A stretch of 56,020 bases of DNA from Erwinia oleae (GTDB lineage Bacteria; Pseudomonadota; Gammaproteobacteria; Enterobacterales; Enterobacteriaceae). Position numbers and translations under genes: made by a program. The DNA lies in the NCBI RefSeq assembly GCF_000770305.1, contig NZ_JNVB01000019.1, positions 1 to 56,020 of the forward strand, read 5' to 3'. How positions within the stretch are numbered: the stretch's first letter is position 1; every line of letters begins with the position of its first letter. Under the pieces are notes generated by a model. The model saw only the letters and a list, made by a program, of their open reading frames with translations. It was not told the DNA's origin and made no database searches. Positions 45,487-56,020 of this stretch are shown piece by piece.

Positions 45487-46541
45487 CAGGGAAGCGACTG
45501 ATGGTGATGGCGGGCGGAACCGGCGGACACGTTTTCCCGGGGCTGGCGGTTGCGCACCACCTGATGGCGCAGGGCTGGCAGGTTCGCTGGCTGGGTACCG
45601 CAGATCGTATGGAAGCCGATTTAGTGCCGAAGCACGGCATCGACATCGATTTCATACGCATCAGCGGCTTGCGCGGTAAGGGGCTGAAAGCGCTTCTGGC
45701 TGCGCCGGTAAGGATTTTTACCGCCGTACGCCAGGCCCGCGCCATCATGAAGGCGTACCAGCCGGATGTGGTGCTGGGCATGGGCGGTTATGTGTCCGGC
45801 CCTGGCGGCCTGGCGGCCTGGAGCTGCGGGATCCCTGTGGTGCTGCATGAGCAGAACGGCATTGCGGGCCTGACCAACAAATGGCTGGCGAAAATCGCGA
45901 AAAAGGTGATGCAGGCATTTCCGGGCGCGTTTCCCCACGCCGACGTGGTGGGCAATCCGGTTCGCGTTGACGTGCTGGCCCTGCCCGCGCCGCAAACGCG
46001 TCTGGCAGGGCGTGTCGGCCCGATACGCGTGCTGGTCATTGGCGGCAGCCAGGGCGCGCGCGTACTGAATCAAACCCTGCCGCAGGTGGCCGCGCAATTG
46101 GGCGATACCATCACGCTCTGGCATCAGGTAGGGAAGGGCGCGCTGGCGAGCGTGAATCAGGCTTACGTGCAGGTAAACCAGACGCAGCATCGCGTTACCG
46201 AGTTTATCGACGATATGGCAGAAGCCTACGCCTGGGCCGATGTGGTGGTGTGTCGATCCGGCGCGTTGACCGTCAGTGAAGTAGCCGTCGCAGGCTTACC
46301 GGCGATTTTTGTGCCTTTTCAGCATAAAGATCGTCAACAGTACTGGAACGCGCTGCCGCTTGAGCAGGCAGGCGCGGCAAAAATTTTTGAGCAGCCGCAG
46401 TTTACGGCGAACGCAGTTGCGGAAACGCTGGCCGGTTGGGATCGACAAACGCTGCTGGCTATGGCGATCAACGCCAGGGCAGCCTCGATTCCCGATGCGA
46501 CCGAACGCGTTGCGGCAGAAGTCAGCGCCGCAGCGTTATAA
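45483..46541 (+). CDS. murG: UDP-GlcNAc:lipid I N-acetylglucosaminyltransferase
   Basis: GT-B glycosyltransferase that converts lipid I to lipid II on the cytoplasmic membrane face. 352 residues. N-terminal glycine-rich loop [14 protein letters not shown], second loop [16 protein letters not shown], and the UDP-GlcNAc site [24 protein letters not shown] are clear. The start overlaps ftsW as ATGA. A 95-nt gap with two hairpins separates it from murC. Confidence 0.97.
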   Translation: MTGKRLMVMAGGTGGHVFPGLAVAHHLMAQGWQVRWLGTADRMEADLVPKHGIDIDFIRISGLRGKGLKALLAAPVRIFTAVRQARAIMKAYQPDVVLGMGGYVSGPGGLAAWSCGIPVVLHEQNGIAGLTNKWLAKIAKKVMQAFPGAFPHADVVGNPVRVDVLALPAPQTRLAGRVGPIRVLVIGGSQGARVLNQTLPQVAAQLGDTITLWHQVGKGALASVNQAYVQVNQTQHRVTEFIDDMAEAYAWADVVVCRSGALTVSEVAVAGLPAIFVPFQHKDRQQYWNALPLEQAGAAKIFEQPQFTANAVAETLAGWDRQTLLAMAINARAASIPDATERVAAEVSAAAL

Positions 46542-46636
46542 AAGAAAGGCAGATGCCGGACAAACCGGCCTCCATAAGTGTTTCCCCATTCAGGTGGGGA
46601 CAAAACGGTGCGCTAATGCACTGACAGGCAAAAAAG
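46542..46636 (+). other. murG-murC spacer with two hairpins and a 23-codon ORF
   Basis: One of the few long spacers of the cluster. GCCGG-ACAAA-CCGGC and TCCCCA-TTCAGG-TGGGGA can fold; neither ends in a U tract, so they are not intrinsic terminators. A 23-codon ORF (46553-46624, MPDKPASISVSPFRWGQ then NGALMH) lies across both, with an SD-like AAAGG only 3 nt away. Function unknown. Confidence 0.5.
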
Positions 46637-48112
46637 ATGAATATTCAACAATTGGCGAAACTGCGTTCTATTGTGCCCGAGATGCGTCGCGTCCGGCACA
46701 TCCACTTTGTCGGCATCGGCGGTGCCGGCATGGGCGGTATTGCCGAAGTGTTGGCCAACGAAGGCTATGAAATCAGCGGTTCAGATCTGGCGCCTAACGC
46801 GGTGACGCAGCATTTGAGCGGCCTGGGCGCGACGATCTATTTCAACCATCGCCCGGAAAACGTCAGCGACGCCAGCGTGGTGGTGGTCTCCACCGCGGTA
46901 TCGCAGGATAACCCGGAAATTGTTGCGGCCCGTGAGGCGCGCATTCCGGTGATCCGCCGCGCCGAGATGCTGGCGGAACTGATGCGTTTTCGTCACGGCA
47001 TCGCCGTTGCCGGAACGCACGGTAAAACCACCACCACGGCGATGGTATCCAGTATTTATGCGGAAGGCGGTCTGGATCCTACCTTCGTTAATGGCGGACT
47101 GGTCAAAGCCGCAGGCACGCACGCGCGCCTTGGCAGCAGCCGCTACCTGATTGCGGAAGCTGATGAAAGCGACGCCTCGTTTCTGCATCTGCAACCGATG
47201 GTGGCGATTGTCACGAATATTGAAGCCGATCATATGGATACCTACCAGGGCGACTTCGAAAATCTGAAGCAGACGTTTATTAATTTTCTGCACAATCTGC
47301 CGTTTTATGGGCGTGCGGTATTGTGCGTTGACGACGCGGTGATTCGCGATCTGATCCCGCGCGTTGGGCGTCAGGTCACCACGTACGGTTTTAGCGAAGA
47401 CGCCGATGTGCGTATTGCCAGCTATGAGCAGCACGGCGCGCAGGGGCATTTCACGCTGGCGCGGCTCGATAAGCCGCTAATGCACGTTACGCTTAATGCG
47501 CCAGGGCGACATAATGCGCTGAATGCCGCGGCAGCGGTGGCGGTGGCGACGGAAGAAGGTATTGAAGACGACGAGATCCTCAGCGCGCTGGAGAGCTTTC
47601 AGGGCACCGGCCGTCGCTTCGATTTCCTTGGTGAATATCCGATTGTCGACGTCAACGGTAACGCGGGCACGGCGATGCTGGTTGATGACTACGGCCATCA
47701 TCCAACCGAGGTGGATGCGACGATTAAAGCAGCGCGCGCGGGCTGGCCGGATAAGCAACTGGTGATGATTTTCCAGCCGCATCGCTATACGCGCACCCGC
47801 GACCTGTACGACGATTTCGCTAACGTGCTTTCTCAGGTTGACGTGCTGCTGATGCTGGACGTGTATTCTGCCGGAGAAACGGCGATACCCGGTGCGGACA
47901 GCCGCTCGCTTTGCCGCACCATTCGCGGCCGCGGAAAGGTCGATCCAATCCTGGTTTCCGATCACGAGGCGGTGCCTGACATGCTGGCGCCGAAGCTCTC
48001 CGGTAACGATTTGATCCTGGTGCAGGGCGCCGGAAACGTGGGACGCATTGCGCGTCGGCTGGCAGACCTTAAGTTACAACCACAGACAACTGAAGGGGAA
48101 CATCATGGCTGA
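46637..48112 (+). CDS. murC: UDP-MurNAc L-alanine ligase
   Basis: First amino-acid addition to UDP-MurNAc. 491 residues, as in E. coli. UDP-binding [20 protein letters not shown] loop [16 protein letters not shown] near residue 125, [14 protein letters not shown] and the C-terminal [14 protein letters not shown] and FQPHRYTRT motifs. ATG is preceded by ACAGGCAAAAAAG. Overlaps ddlB by 8 nt. Confidence 0.97.
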   Translation: MNIQQLAKLRSIVPEMRRVRHIHFVGIGGAGMGGIAEVLANEGYEISGSDLAPNAVTQHLSGLGATIYFNHRPENVSDASVVVVSTAVSQDNPEIVAAREARIPVIRRAEMLAELMRFRHGIAVAGTHGKTTTTAMVSSIYAEGGLDPTFVNGGLVKAAGTHARLGSSRYLIAEADESDASFLHLQPMVAIVTNIEADHMDTYQGDFENLKQTFINFLHNLPFYGRAVLCVDDAVIRDLIPRVGRQVTTYGFSEDADVRIASYEQHGAQGHFTLARLDKPLMHVTLNAPGRHNALNAAAAVAVATEEGIEDDEILSALESFQGTGRRFDFLGEYPIVDVNGNAGTAMLVDDYGHHPTEVDATIKAARAGWPDKQLVMIFQPHRYTRTRDLYDDFANVLSQVDVLLMLDVYSAGETAIPGADSRSLCRTIRGRGKVDPILVSDHEAVPDMLAPKLSGNDLILVQGAGNVGRIARRLADLKLQPQTTEGEHHG

Positions 48113-49025
48113 GAAAGTAGCTGTTTTGCTGGGTGGCACCTCTGCCGAACGTGACGTTTCACTGATGTCAGGCAATGCCGTGCTGGCCGGACTGATCGAG
48201 GCGGGCATTGACGCCCACGCGGTCGATATTCGCGATTTCCCGGTGATGCGCCTGAAAGAAGAGGGCTTCGACAAAGCCTTTATCGCGCTTCACGGTCGCG
48301 GCGGCGAAGACGGCACGCTTCAGGGCGTGCTGGAGTTTCTCGCTATTCCCTACACCGGCAGCGGCGTGATGGCATCAGCCATCACCATGGATAAACTGCG
48401 CACCAAACTGCTCTGGCAGGGCTGCGGACTGCCCGTTTCCCCCTATGTGGCAATCACGCGTGATGAAATGAACGCCGGTCTGAACGAGAAGACCCGCGCG
48501 CGCATCGCAGCGCTGGGGCTGCCGCTGTTCGTTAAGCCGAGCTGTGAAGGCTCCAGCGTGGGTATCACCCGCGTTAATCATGCTGACGCGCTTCTGGCGG
48601 CACTGGATGAAGCATTCCGCCATGACGACGACGTGTTAATTGAGGCCTTTTTAAGCGGCCCGGAATACACCGTTGGCGTCATTGGCGATGAAATCTTGCC
48701 TTCTATTCGCATTCAGGTGATTTCTGAGTTCTATGACTATGAAGCAAAATACTTTTCTGACGATACTCAATACTTCTGTCCGAGCGGCCTGAGTGCAGAA
48801 CAGGAGTCAGCGCTCAGTACCATCGTCACTGATGCCTGGCGCGCGCTGGGCTGTAGCGGCTGGGGACGCGTGGACGTAATGATGGGCGACGACGGCCAGT
48901 TTTATCTGCTTGAGGTCAATACCTCGCCAGGTATGACCGGCCACAGCCTGGTGCCGATGGCGGCGAAGCAAGCCGGCATGAGCTTCCCGCAGCTGGTTGC
49001 GCGCATTCTGGAGCTGGCCGACTGA
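48105..49025 (+). CDS. ddlB: D-alanine-D-alanine ligase B
   Basis: Makes D-Ala-D-Ala for MurF. 306 residues from [11 protein letters not shown] at 48105; GAAGGGGAA is the SD, and it starts inside the end of murC. The ATP-grasp fold shows [56 protein letters not shown] and the C-terminal [17 protein letters not shown] with Mg ligands. The frame is open further upstream but without homology. Confidence 0.96.
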   Translation: MAEKVAVLLGGTSAERDVSLMSGNAVLAGLIEAGIDAHAVDIRDFPVMRLKEEGFDKAFIALHGRGGEDGTLQGVLEFLAIPYTGSGVMASAITMDKLRTKLLWQGCGLPVSPYVAITRDEMNAGLNEKTRARIAALGLPLFVKPSCEGSSVGITRVNHADALLAALDEAFRHDDDVLIEAFLSGPEYTVGVIGDEILPSIRIQVISEFYDYEAKYFSDDTQYFCPSGLSAEQESALSTIVTDAWRALGCSGWGRVDVMMGDDGQFYLLEVNTSPGMTGHSLVPMAAKQAGMSFPQLVARILELAD

Positions 49026-49026
49026 T

Positions 49027-49866
49027 ATGTCCCAGGCGGCTCTGAACGTTCGTAACCGCGAAGCGCAGGAAAAGGCGCGTTCCGGCAGGAGCAACGGCTC
49101 GCGGCTGGCAGGCATCATCTTTTTGATGATGGTGCTGGGCGTGATGGTCGCGGGCGGGCTGGTCGTGGTGAAGTGGATGAACGATGCATCAAGGCTGCCG
49201 CTCTCCAGGCTGGTCGTCACCGGGCAGATGCACTACACCACGCACGATGACATTCGCCAGGCGATATTGTCGCTTGGCGCGCCGGGCACCTTCATGTCGC
49301 AGGATGTGGATGTGATTCAGCAGCAGATTGAACGGCTGCCGTGGATCCAGCAGGTGAGCGTGCGCAAACAGTGGCCGGACGAGCTGAAGATTCATCTGGT
49401 GGAGTATGTGCCGGTCGCACGGTGGAATGATTTGCATATGGTTGACGCCGAAGGGAAATCCTTCAGCGTGCCGGCCAGCCATCTTGGCAAAGAGGCGATG
49501 CCGATGCTTCACGGGCCGGAAGGCAGCGAAGCAGAAGTGCTGGCAGGTTACCACCAGATGCGTGATGCGCTGGCTGCCAGCAAACTTAAACTGAAAGTGG
49601 CCTCAATGACCGCGCGGCGATCCTGGCAACTGGTGTTGGACGATGACATCCGCCTTGAGCTGGGACGAAATGACGATATGAAGCGGCTGAAGCGTTTTAC
49701 CCAGCTGTATCCTTCGCTGCAACAGCAGGCGCAGGCGGAAAACAAGCGAATCAGCTACGTTGACCTGCGGTACGACTCTGGCGCGGCAGTAGGTTGGGCG
49801 CCAGCGCCCCTTGAGAAAACTGACAGTAAACAGGAACAGAATCAGGCACAGGTTAAACAACAATGA
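49027..49866 (+). CDS. ftsQ: Cell division protein FtsQ
   Basis: Bitopic divisome protein that bridges the cytoplasmic ring (FtsZ/FtsA/FtsK) and the FtsLB-FtsWI module. 279 residues from [14 protein letters not shown] (49027), one base after the ddlB stop; this start matches E. coli. A single membrane segment (about 29-50), the POTRA domain ([20 protein letters not shown]...), then the beta domain with [16 protein letters not shown] and [16 protein letters not shown]. Gln-rich tail. Overlaps ftsA by 4 nt. Confidence 0.95.
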   Translation: MSQAALNVRNREAQEKARSGRSNGSRLAGIIFLMMVLGVMVAGGLVVVKWMNDASRLPLSRLVVTGQMHYTTHDDIRQAILSLGAPGTFMSQDVDVIQQQIERLPWIQQVSVRKQWPDELKIHLVEYVPVARWNDLHMVDAEGKSFSVPASHLGKEAMPMLHGPEGSEAEVLAGYHQMRDALAASKLKLKVASMTARRSWQLVLDDDIRLELGRNDDMKRLKRFTQLYPSLQQQAQAENKRISYVDLRYDSGAAVGWAPAPLEKTDSKQEQNQAQVKQQ

Positions 49867-51119
49867 TCAAAGCGACGGACAGAAAACTGGTAGTTGGACT
49901 TGAAATCGGCACTGCGAAGGTCGCCGCTTTGGTAGGTGAGGTTCTGCCCGATGGCATGGTCAATATTATTGGCGTGGGAAGCTGCCCTTCGCGCGGCATG
50001 GATAAAGGCGGCGTAAACGATCTGGAATCCGTGGTGAAGTGCGTGCAGCGTGCGATCGACCAGGCGGAGTTGATGGCTGACTGCCAGATCTCATCGGTTT
50101 ACCTTGCTTTATCGGGAAAACATATCAGTTGCCAGAACGAAATAGGGATGGTTCCTATTTCGGAAGAAGAAGTGACTCAGGAAGATGTGGAGAACGTGGT
50201 GCATACTGCTAAATCGGTTCGCGTGCGCGATGAGCACCGAATTCTCCATGTTATTCCACAGGAATACGCCATCGATTATCAGGAAGGCATTAAAAATCCG
50301 GTGGGTTTGTCGGGCGTGAGGATGCAGGCAAAAGTGCACCTGATTACCTGCCACAATGATATGGCGAAAAACATCGTCAAAGCCGTTGAACGATGCGGGC
50401 TGAAAGTTGACCAACTGATTTTTGCCGGCCTGGCTTCAAGCTTTGCGGTGTTGACAGAAGATGAACGCGAGCTGGGCGTCTGTGTGGTCGACGTCGGCGG
50501 CGGCACCATGGATATCGCGGTTTACACCGGCGGCGCGCTGCGTCATACCAAAGTGATCCCATACGCGGGCAACGTGGTCACCAGCGATATCGCCTATGCG
50601 TTCGGTACGCCGCCCACCGATGCCGAGGCGATCAAGGTTCGTCATGGCTGCGCGCTCGGCTCGATTGTCGGCAAGGATGAAAACGTTGAAGTGCCAAGCG
50701 TGGGCGGCCGCCCGCCGCGCAGTTTGCAGCGGCAAACGCTGGCTGAGGTCATTGAACCTCGCTATACCGAATTACTGAATCTGGTGAATGACGAGATCCT
50801 GCAACTTCAGGAGCAGCTTCGCCAGCAGGGCGTGAAGCATCATCTGGCGGCAGGCATTGTTCTGACCGGCGGCGCGTCACAAATTGAAGGTTTAGCGGCC
50901 TGCGCCCAGCGTGTGTTTCACACGCAGGTGCGAATTGGACAGCCGCTGAATATTACCGGGCTGACGGACTATGCGCAGGAACCTTACTACTCAACGGCGG
51001 TAGGCCTGCTGCACTATGGAAAAGAGTCTCACCTGAACGGTGAGGCCGACGTGGAAAAAAGAAGCTCGGTGGGCAACTGGTTTAAGCGAATCAACAGCTG
51101 GCTGAGAAAAGAGTTTTAA
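49863..51119 (+). CDS. ftsA: Cell division protein FtsA
   Basis: Actin-like ATPase that tethers FtsZ to the membrane and recruits later divisome proteins. 418 residues (E. coli 420). Phosphate 1 loop [16 protein letters not shown], phosphate 2 [14 protein letters not shown], adenosine motif [13 protein letters not shown], and the C-terminal amphipathic membrane-targeting helix [14 protein letters not shown]. The start overlaps the ftsQ stop (ATGA). A 71-nt spacer with an inverted repeat precedes ftsZ. Confidence 0.97.
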   Translation: MIKATDRKLVVGLEIGTAKVAALVGEVLPDGMVNIIGVGSCPSRGMDKGGVNDLESVVKCVQRAIDQAELMADCQISSVYLALSGKHISCQNEIGMVPISEEEVTQEDVENVVHTAKSVRVRDEHRILHVIPQEYAIDYQEGIKNPVGLSGVRMQAKVHLITCHNDMAKNIVKAVERCGLKVDQLIFAGLASSFAVLTEDERELGVCVVDVGGGTMDIAVYTGGALRHTKVIPYAGNVVTSDIAYAFGTPPTDAEAIKVRHGCALGSIVGKDENVEVPSVGGRPPRSLQRQTLAEVIEPRYTELLNLVNDEILQLQEQLRQQGVKHHLAAGIVLTGGASQIEGLAACAQRVFHTQVRIGQPLNITGLTDYAQEPYYSTAVGLLHYGKESHLNGEADVEKRSSVGNWFKRINSWLRKEF

Positions 51120-51130
51120 TTTTAATAAAA

Positions 51131-51161
51131 GGAGATCATGCTAGCCTTATTTATGATCTCC
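51131..51161 (+). repeat. Perfect 9-bp inverted repeat in the ftsA-ftsZ spacer
   Basis: GGAGATCAT (51131-51139) and ATGATCTCC (51153-51161) around a 13-nt loop. No U tract follows, so it is not an intrinsic terminator. The left arm includes a strong SD (AAAAGGAG) and part of the ATG of a 24-codon ORF (51138-51212) that runs past the ftsZ start in another frame. Confidence 0.75.
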
Positions 51162-51190
51162 AGGCGACAGGCACATAACGGAGAGAAATT

Positions 51191-52351
51191 ATGTTTGAAC
51201 CTATGGAATTAACCAATGACGCGGTGATTAAAGTCATCGGCGTCGGCGGCGGCGGCGGTAACGCCGTAGAGCATATGGTGCGCGAGCGCATCGAAGGCGT
51301 TGAGTTCTTTGCCGTCAACACCGATGCGCAGGCTCTGCGCAAAACGGCGGTGGGTCAGACCATCCAGATCGGTAACGGTATCACCAAAGGTCTGGGCGCC
51401 GGGGCAAATCCCGAAGTCGGCCGTAACTCCGCAGAAGAAGATCGTGAAGCACTGCGTCAGGCGCTGGAAGGCGCGGACATGGTGTTTATTGCCGCAGGCA
51501 TGGGCGGCGGCACCGGTACGGGCGCCGCGCCGGTTGTGGCAGAAGTGGCAAAAGATTTGGGTATCCTGACGGTTGCCGTGGTCACCAAGCCGTTTAATTT
51601 TGAAGGTAAAAAGCGCATGGCGTTTGCCGAGCAGGGTATTGCCGAGTTGTCCAAGCACGTTGACTCGCTGATCACCATCCCGAACGACAAGCTGCTGAAA
51701 GTGCTGGGCCGCGGTATTTCGCTGCTGGACGCCTTCGGCGCAGCAAACGACGTGCTGAAAGGCGCGGTACAGGGTATCGCCGAGCTGATCACCCGTCCGG
51801 GCCTGATGAACGTCGACTTCGCCGACGTGCGCACCGTGATGTCCGAAATGGGCTACGCGATGATGGGTTCCGGCGTTGCCTGCGGTGAAGACCGTGCGGA
51901 AGAAGCGGCAGAAATGGCGATTTCCAGCCCGCTGCTGGAAGACATCGACCTCTCTGGCGCGCGCGGCGTGCTGGTAAACATCACGGCTGGCTTCGATCTG
52001 CGTCTGGACGAGTTTGAAACCGTGGGTAACACCATTCGCGCCTTCGCCTCGGATAACGCGACTGTGGTGATCGGTACGTCTCTCGATCCGGAAATGAACG
52101 ATGAACTGCGCGTAACCGTCGTGGCTACCGGTATTGGCATGGACAAACGTCCTGAAATTACCCTGGTGACCAACAAACAGCAGCAGCAGACGCAGCCGGT
52201 TATGGATCATCGTTATCAGCAGCACGGTATGGCTCCGCTCCCGCAAGAGCAGAAGCCAGCGGCGAAAGTGGTTAACGACCAGAGTTCGCAGCCAAACAAA
52301 GAGCCTGACTATCTGGATATCCCGGCCTTCCTGCGTAAGCAGGCGGATTAA
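51191..52351 (+). CDS. ftsZ: Cell division protein FtsZ
   Basis: Tubulin-like GTPase that forms the division ring. 386 residues (E. coli 383). GTP-binding tubulin signature GGGTGTG at residues 105-111, T7-loop catalytic region [15 protein letters not shown] segment ([14 protein letters not shown]), a Gln/Pro-rich linker from about 318, and the conserved C-terminal peptide [14 protein letters not shown] that binds FtsA, ZipA and MinC. GGAGAGAAATT precedes ATG. Confidence 0.98.
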   Translation: MFEPMELTNDAVIKVIGVGGGGGNAVEHMVRERIEGVEFFAVNTDAQALRKTAVGQTIQIGNGITKGLGAGANPEVGRNSAEEDREALRQALEGADMVFIAAGMGGGTGTGAAPVVAEVAKDLGILTVAVVTKPFNFEGKKRMAFAEQGIAELSKHVDSLITIPNDKLLKVLGRGISLLDAFGAANDVLKGAVQGIAELITRPGLMNVDFADVRTVMSEMGYAMMGSGVACGEDRAEEAAEMAISSPLLEDIDLSGARGVLVNITAGFDLRLDEFETVGNTIRAFASDNATVVIGTSLDPEMNDELRVTVVATGIGMDKRPEITLVTNKQQQQTQPVMDHRYQQHGMAPLPQEQKPAAKVVNDQSSQPNKEPDYLDIPAFLRKQAD

Positions 52352-52365
52352 GATATTCCTGATAA

Positions 52366-52394
52366 TTGGGATTCTCCGCTCTTTGTGCTAAAGT
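52366..52394 (+). promoter_or_regulatory. Candidate lpxC promoter
   Basis: TTGGGA (52366-52371), 17-nt spacer, TAAAGT (52389-52394), with a TGC just before the -10 (extended -10). It lies in the 101-nt ftsZ-lpxC spacer, where E. coli also has a separate lpxC promoter. No terminator is visible after ftsZ, so readthrough is likely too. Confidence 0.5.
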
Positions 52395-52431
52395 GCTCGC
52401 CCGTCGGTGATTTATACTGGCGGTCGGATGA

Positions 52432-53370
<939 letters not shown>

Positions 53371-53886
53371 CTACTTATTACGACTGGTTGAGCTGGTACT
53401 CTCTCCGGCCAGTAAGGCCAGTCGTTCTATTACTTTTCGCAGTTTTTCAGGACTCTGTTCCGCAACGCCTCGCAAAATCTCCGCGCTTTCTGCACTCAGG
53501 CGTCTCCCTGACGTTTTAGTTTCTTTCTCAGATTGATTGCTGCTTTCCTGAACGCTTTCATGCCCTTTTCCCGCCAGCGATGGATTTATCCTGATGTCGA
53601 TTGACGTCAATGATGGTAATATTTGCGTTCGTAAAGCCGACAGCAGGCTGGATTGTTCATAGCGTAAGCGCATCATCCAGCTGGCATTGGCCGTTTCAAG
53701 CACCAGAATGCCCTGGCGAAAGTTTGCCACGCGGCACCAGGGATGAAGCTGGGCGGGAAGCATTCCCCGCACGGCACGGTTCAGTTTATTCAGGGCAAGC
53801 GCGCGTTGCTGAATCGCCTGAAGCGTACTCTGGCCTTCTGTGGCTTCAATTAAATTTTCAACAGATTGCGGGCGACTATCGCGCAT
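53371..53886 (-). CDS. DUF721/DciA-family protein
   Basis: 171 residues, probably related to DciA, the helicase operator that loads DnaB in many bacteria lacking DnaC. The N-terminal two thirds show the DUF721 pattern: LQAIQQRALALNKLNRAVRGMLP, then HPWCRVANFRQGILVLETANASWMMRLRYEQSSLLSALR-type text (split here by position, about residues 48-90). Residues ~105-170 are polar and likely disordered. Vibrio, as I recall, also keeps its dciA beside lpxC and secA, which supports orthology. E. coli has no gene here. It lies on the opposite strand to lpxC and secM: stop to stop with lpxC, and start to start with secM across 21 nt. Function in this host is inferred only. Confidence 0.75.
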   Translation of the reverse strand: MRDSRPQSVENLIEATEGQSTLQAIQQRALALNKLNRAVRGMLPAQLHPWCRVANFRQGILVLETANASWMMRLRYEQSSLLSALRTQILPSLTSIDIRINPSLAGKGHESVQESSNQSEKETKTSGRRLSAESAEILRGVAEQSPEKLRKVIERLALLAGESTSSTSRNK

Positions 53887-53907
53887 AGCGGGCTCCGGCG
53901 GAAAAAA

Positions 53908-54405
53908 GTGATTGGTATTCTAAATCGTTGGCGACAATTTGGCAGACGTTATTTCTGGCCGCATCTCCTGTTAGGGATGGTCGCGGCGAGTATCGGCGCG
54001 CCTCACACTTTTGCCAGCGAACAGGCTACGTTACCAGAAACCTCCACAAGAAGCCTGAATATTGGCAGTGTGGTGCGTTTCGACGGCCTTGCGCTGTTGC
54101 AGGAGAGCACGCGTCGATCGGGCGTTAACGTTGATTACTGGCATCAACATGCTATTCGCACCGTTATTCGTCATCTCACTTTTACGCTTGCACCGGTTCG
54201 CGATCCCATTGCTCAGCAAACGCTCAACGTGCAAAAGCTGGTGCTGCTGGATACGCTCAGCACGCTGCTGACGCATGAAGCGCGCCCGCCGGTAATTGTT
54301 CGCCAGACGGCGCAGCCCCTGCTGGCTACCGGGACGCAGTGGCAAACCGGCCTCTGGCTGGCGCAGGTGCAGGGTATTCGCGCCGGGCCCTTTTCTCTCA
54401 CATAA
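53908..54405 (+). CDS. secM: SecA regulator SecM (translation arrest peptide)
   Basis: Exported nascent-chain monitor: ribosomes stall near its end until SecA pulls the chain, exposing the secA ribosome site. GTG start at 53908 (VIGILNRWRQFGRRYFWPHLLLG), aligned with the GTG start of E. coli secM; GGCGG precedes it. 165 residues, with a long signal peptide (to about residue 37, HTFAS). The arrest sequence W150-LAQVQ-GIRAGP (Pro161) is intact at its core, but the Phe five residues before the Trp is Trp145 and Ile is Leu151. 72 nt to secA. Confidence 0.93.
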   Translation: MIGILNRWRQFGRRYFWPHLLLGMVAASIGAPHTFASEQATLPETSTRSLNIGSVVRFDGLALLQESTRRSGVNVDYWHQHAIRTVIRHLTFTLAPVRDPIAQQTLNVQKLVLLDTLSTLLTHEARPPVIVRQTAQPLLATGTQWQTGLWLAQVQGIRAGPFSLT

Positions 54406-54441
54406 AATTTGTCGCTTTATCCACCTACATTTACATGCTTT

Positions 54442-54456
54442 ACCGCCGGAGGCGGT
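54442..54456 (+). promoter_or_regulatory. Hairpin in the secM-secA spacer
   Basis: ACCGCC-GGA-GGCGGT stem 22 nt upstream of the secA ATG; the neighbouring CCACC (54421-54425) and GGTGG (54454-54458) offer an alternative longer-range pairing. In E. coli the secA SD is masked by a helix opened by the SecM-stalled ribosome. This is the likely equivalent, although GAGAGA (54461-54466), the probable SD, lies just outside the short stem. Confidence 0.5.
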
Positions 54457-54477
54457 GGCTGAGAGAAATTATTAATC

Positions 54478-56020
54478 ATGCTAATTAAATTATTAACCAA
54501 AGTTTTTGGCAGCAGTAACGAACGTACCCTGCGCCGTATGCGCAAAGTTGTTGATCAGATCAATAAAATGGAACCGGATTTCGAGAAGCTTTCTGATGAA
54601 GAACTGAAGGCGAAGACTAACGAATTCCGCGCACGTCTTGAGAAGAACGCGTCTCTCGAAAGCCTGATCCCCGAAGCATTTGCCACCGTGCGCGAAGCCA
54701 GCCGCCGCGTGTTCAATATGCGCCACTTTGACGTACAGCTCTTGGGCGGCATGGTGCTGAACAATCGCTGCATCGCAGAGATGCGTACCGGTGAAGGTAA
54801 AACCCTGACGGCAACGCTGCCGGCCTATCTTAACGCCCTGAGCGGTAAAGGCGTACACGTTGTGACGGTGAACGACTACCTGGCCCAGCGCGATGCGGAA
54901 AACAACCGTCCGCTGTTTGAATTCCTCGGCATGAGCATCGGTATCAACCTGCCCGGCATGCCTGCACCGGCCAAACGTGAAGCCTACGCGGCGGACATCA
55001 CTTACGGCACTAACAACGAATACGGTTTCGACTACCTGCGCGACAACATGGCCTTCAGCCCTGAAGATCGCGTTCAGCGTAAGCTGAACTACGCGCTGGT
55101 GGATGAGGTTGACTCCATTCTGATCGATGAAGCGCGTACGCCGCTGATCATTTCCGGCCCGGCGGAAGACAGCTCTGAACTCTACATTCGCGTAAACAAG
55201 ATCATTCCTGGCCTTATTCGCCAGGAAAAAGAAGACTCTGATACTTTCCAGGGCGAAGGCCACTTCTCCGTGGATGAGAAAGCGCGTCAGGTTCATCTGA
55301 CCGAACGCGGTCTGGTCGCCATTGAAGAGCTGATGGTCAGCGAAGGCATCATGGAAGAGGGCGAATCGCTCTACTCGCCGGGCAACATTATGATGATGCA
55401 TCACGTGACGGCTGCGCTGCGCGCGCACGTGCTCTTTACCCGCGACGTGGATTACATCGTGAAAGATGGCGAAGTGATCATTGTCGATGAACACACCGGT
55501 CGTACCATGCAGGGACGCCGCTGGTCAGATGGCCTGCATCAGGCGATCGAAGCGAAAGAAGGTGTGGAGATCCAGAACGAAAACCAGACGCTGGCTTCTA
55601 TCACCTTCCAGAACTACTTCCGTCTCTATGACAAGCTGGCAGGTATGACCGGTACAGCGGATACGGAAGCCTTTGAGTTCAGCTCAATCTACAAGCTGGA
55701 AACCATTGTCGTGCCGACTAACCGACCAATGGTGCGTAAAGATCTGGCTGATTTGGTCTACATGACTGAGAAAGAGAAGATTGATGCGATCATTGAAGAC
55801 ATCCGTGAACGTACCGCCAACGGTCAGCCGGTGCTGGTCGGCACCATCTCAATTGAAAAATCGGAAGTGGTTTCTGCCGAACTGACTAAAGCGGGCATTG
55901 AGCACGCGGTACTGAACGCCAAGTTCCACGCCCGCGAGGCAGACATTGTTGCCCAGGCTGGACAGCCAGGCGCGGTCACTATCGCCACCAACATGGCCGG
56001 GCGCGGTACGGATATCGTAC
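54478..56020 (+). CDS. secA: Preprotein translocase ATPase SecA, 5' part
   Basis: Motor that drives unfolded proteins through SecYEG. The frame opens at ATG 54478 ([18 protein letters not shown]) and runs off the right edge: 514 of about 900 codons are present. Walker A is MRTGEGKT with Lys108, as in E. coli; [13 protein letters not shown] is the DEVD Walker B. The preprotein cross-linking domain (about 220-370) and the start of NBD2 follow, up to [19 protein letters not shown] text ([14 protein letters not shown]). Close to E. coli SecA all along. Confidence 0.97.
   Translation, partial: MLIKLLTKVFGSSNERTLRRMRKVVDQINKMEPDFEKLSDEELKAKTNEFRARLEKNASLESLIPEAFATVREASRRVFNMRHFDVQLLGGMVLNNRCIAEMRTGEGKTLTATLPAYLNALSGKGVHVVTVNDYLAQRDAENNRPLFEFLGMSIGINLPGMPAPAKREAYAADITYGTNNEYGFDYLRDNMAFSPEDRVQRKLNYALVDEVDSILIDEARTPLIISGPAEDSSELYIRVNKIIPGLIRQEKEDSDTFQGEGHFSVDEKARQVHLTERGLVAIEELMVSEGIMEEGESLYSPGNIMMMHHVTAALRAHVLFTRDVDYIVKDGEVIIVDEHTGRTMQGRRWSDGLHQAIEAKEGVEIQNENQTLASITFQNYFRLYDKLAGMTGTADTEAFEFSSIYKLETIVVPTNRPMVRKDLADLVYMTEKEKIDAIIEDIRERTANGQPVLVGTISIEKSEVVSAELTKAGIEHAVLNAKFHAREADIVAQAGQPGAVTIATNMAGRGTDIV

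Overview
The window is a contiguous piece of an Enterobacterales chromosome. Gene order, protein sequences and GC-rich codon use look most like the Erwiniaceae (Pantoea/Erwinia/Mixta type). That placement is an inference from similarity and synteny, not a measured one. It corresponds to the first minutes of the E. coli K-12 map, carA to secA, with several E. coli segments absent. I see no insertion sequence, prophage, tRNA, rRNA or CRISPR array.

Layout: (1) 1-3832, end of carA and all of carB (carbamoyl phosphate synthesis) with a strong terminator. (2) 3833-5350, a small accessory block: a secreted class A acid phosphatase and a LysE/RhtB-type exporter on opposite strands, sharing a bidirectional terminator. 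(3) 5526-14483, folA; then the minus-strand lptD-surA-pdxA-rsmA-apaG-apaH cluster (outer-membrane biogenesis, vitamin B6, rRNA methylation, Ap4A hydrolysis); then djlA and rluA. (4) 14525-19989, rapA and polB, with a good LexA box upstream of polB. (5) 20108-26130, the DedA-family gene yabI, thiBPQ behind a textbook TPP riboswitch, sgrR, and a divergent, very short SgrS-like small RNA. (6) 26135-31042, leuABCD with its leucine leader peptide and attenuator. (7) 31300-34984, ilvIH (acetohydroxyacid synthase III) and cra. (8) 35469-53370, the division and cell-wall cluster mraZ-rsmH-ftsL-ftsI-murE-murF-mraY-murD-ftsW-murG-murC-ddlB-ftsQ-ftsA-ftsZ-lpxC, mostly with overlapping stop/start codons. 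(9) 53371-56020, a DUF721/DciA-like gene facing lpxC, the secM arrest peptide, and the first 514 codons of secA.

The genes fall into housekeeping modules. carAB, leuABCD, ilvIH, thiBPQ and pdxA serve amino-acid, pyrimidine and cofactor supply. The dcw cluster makes lipid II and the divisome, followed by the first committed lipid A step (LpxC). secM/secA, surA and lptD serve export and outer-membrane assembly. Control elements readable in the DNA include a TPP riboswitch, leucine attenuation, MraZ repeats, a LexA box, SgrS and SecM arrest.

I found no clearly new multi-gene system. The points most worth following up are the minimal SgrS without sgrT, a leader ORF plus inverted repeat between ftsA and ftsZ, a DciA-like helicase-loader gene in an enterobacterial background, a SecM arrest motif with Trp in place of the usual Phe, and the absence of araBAD/araC, setA and leuO from places where E. 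coli has them.
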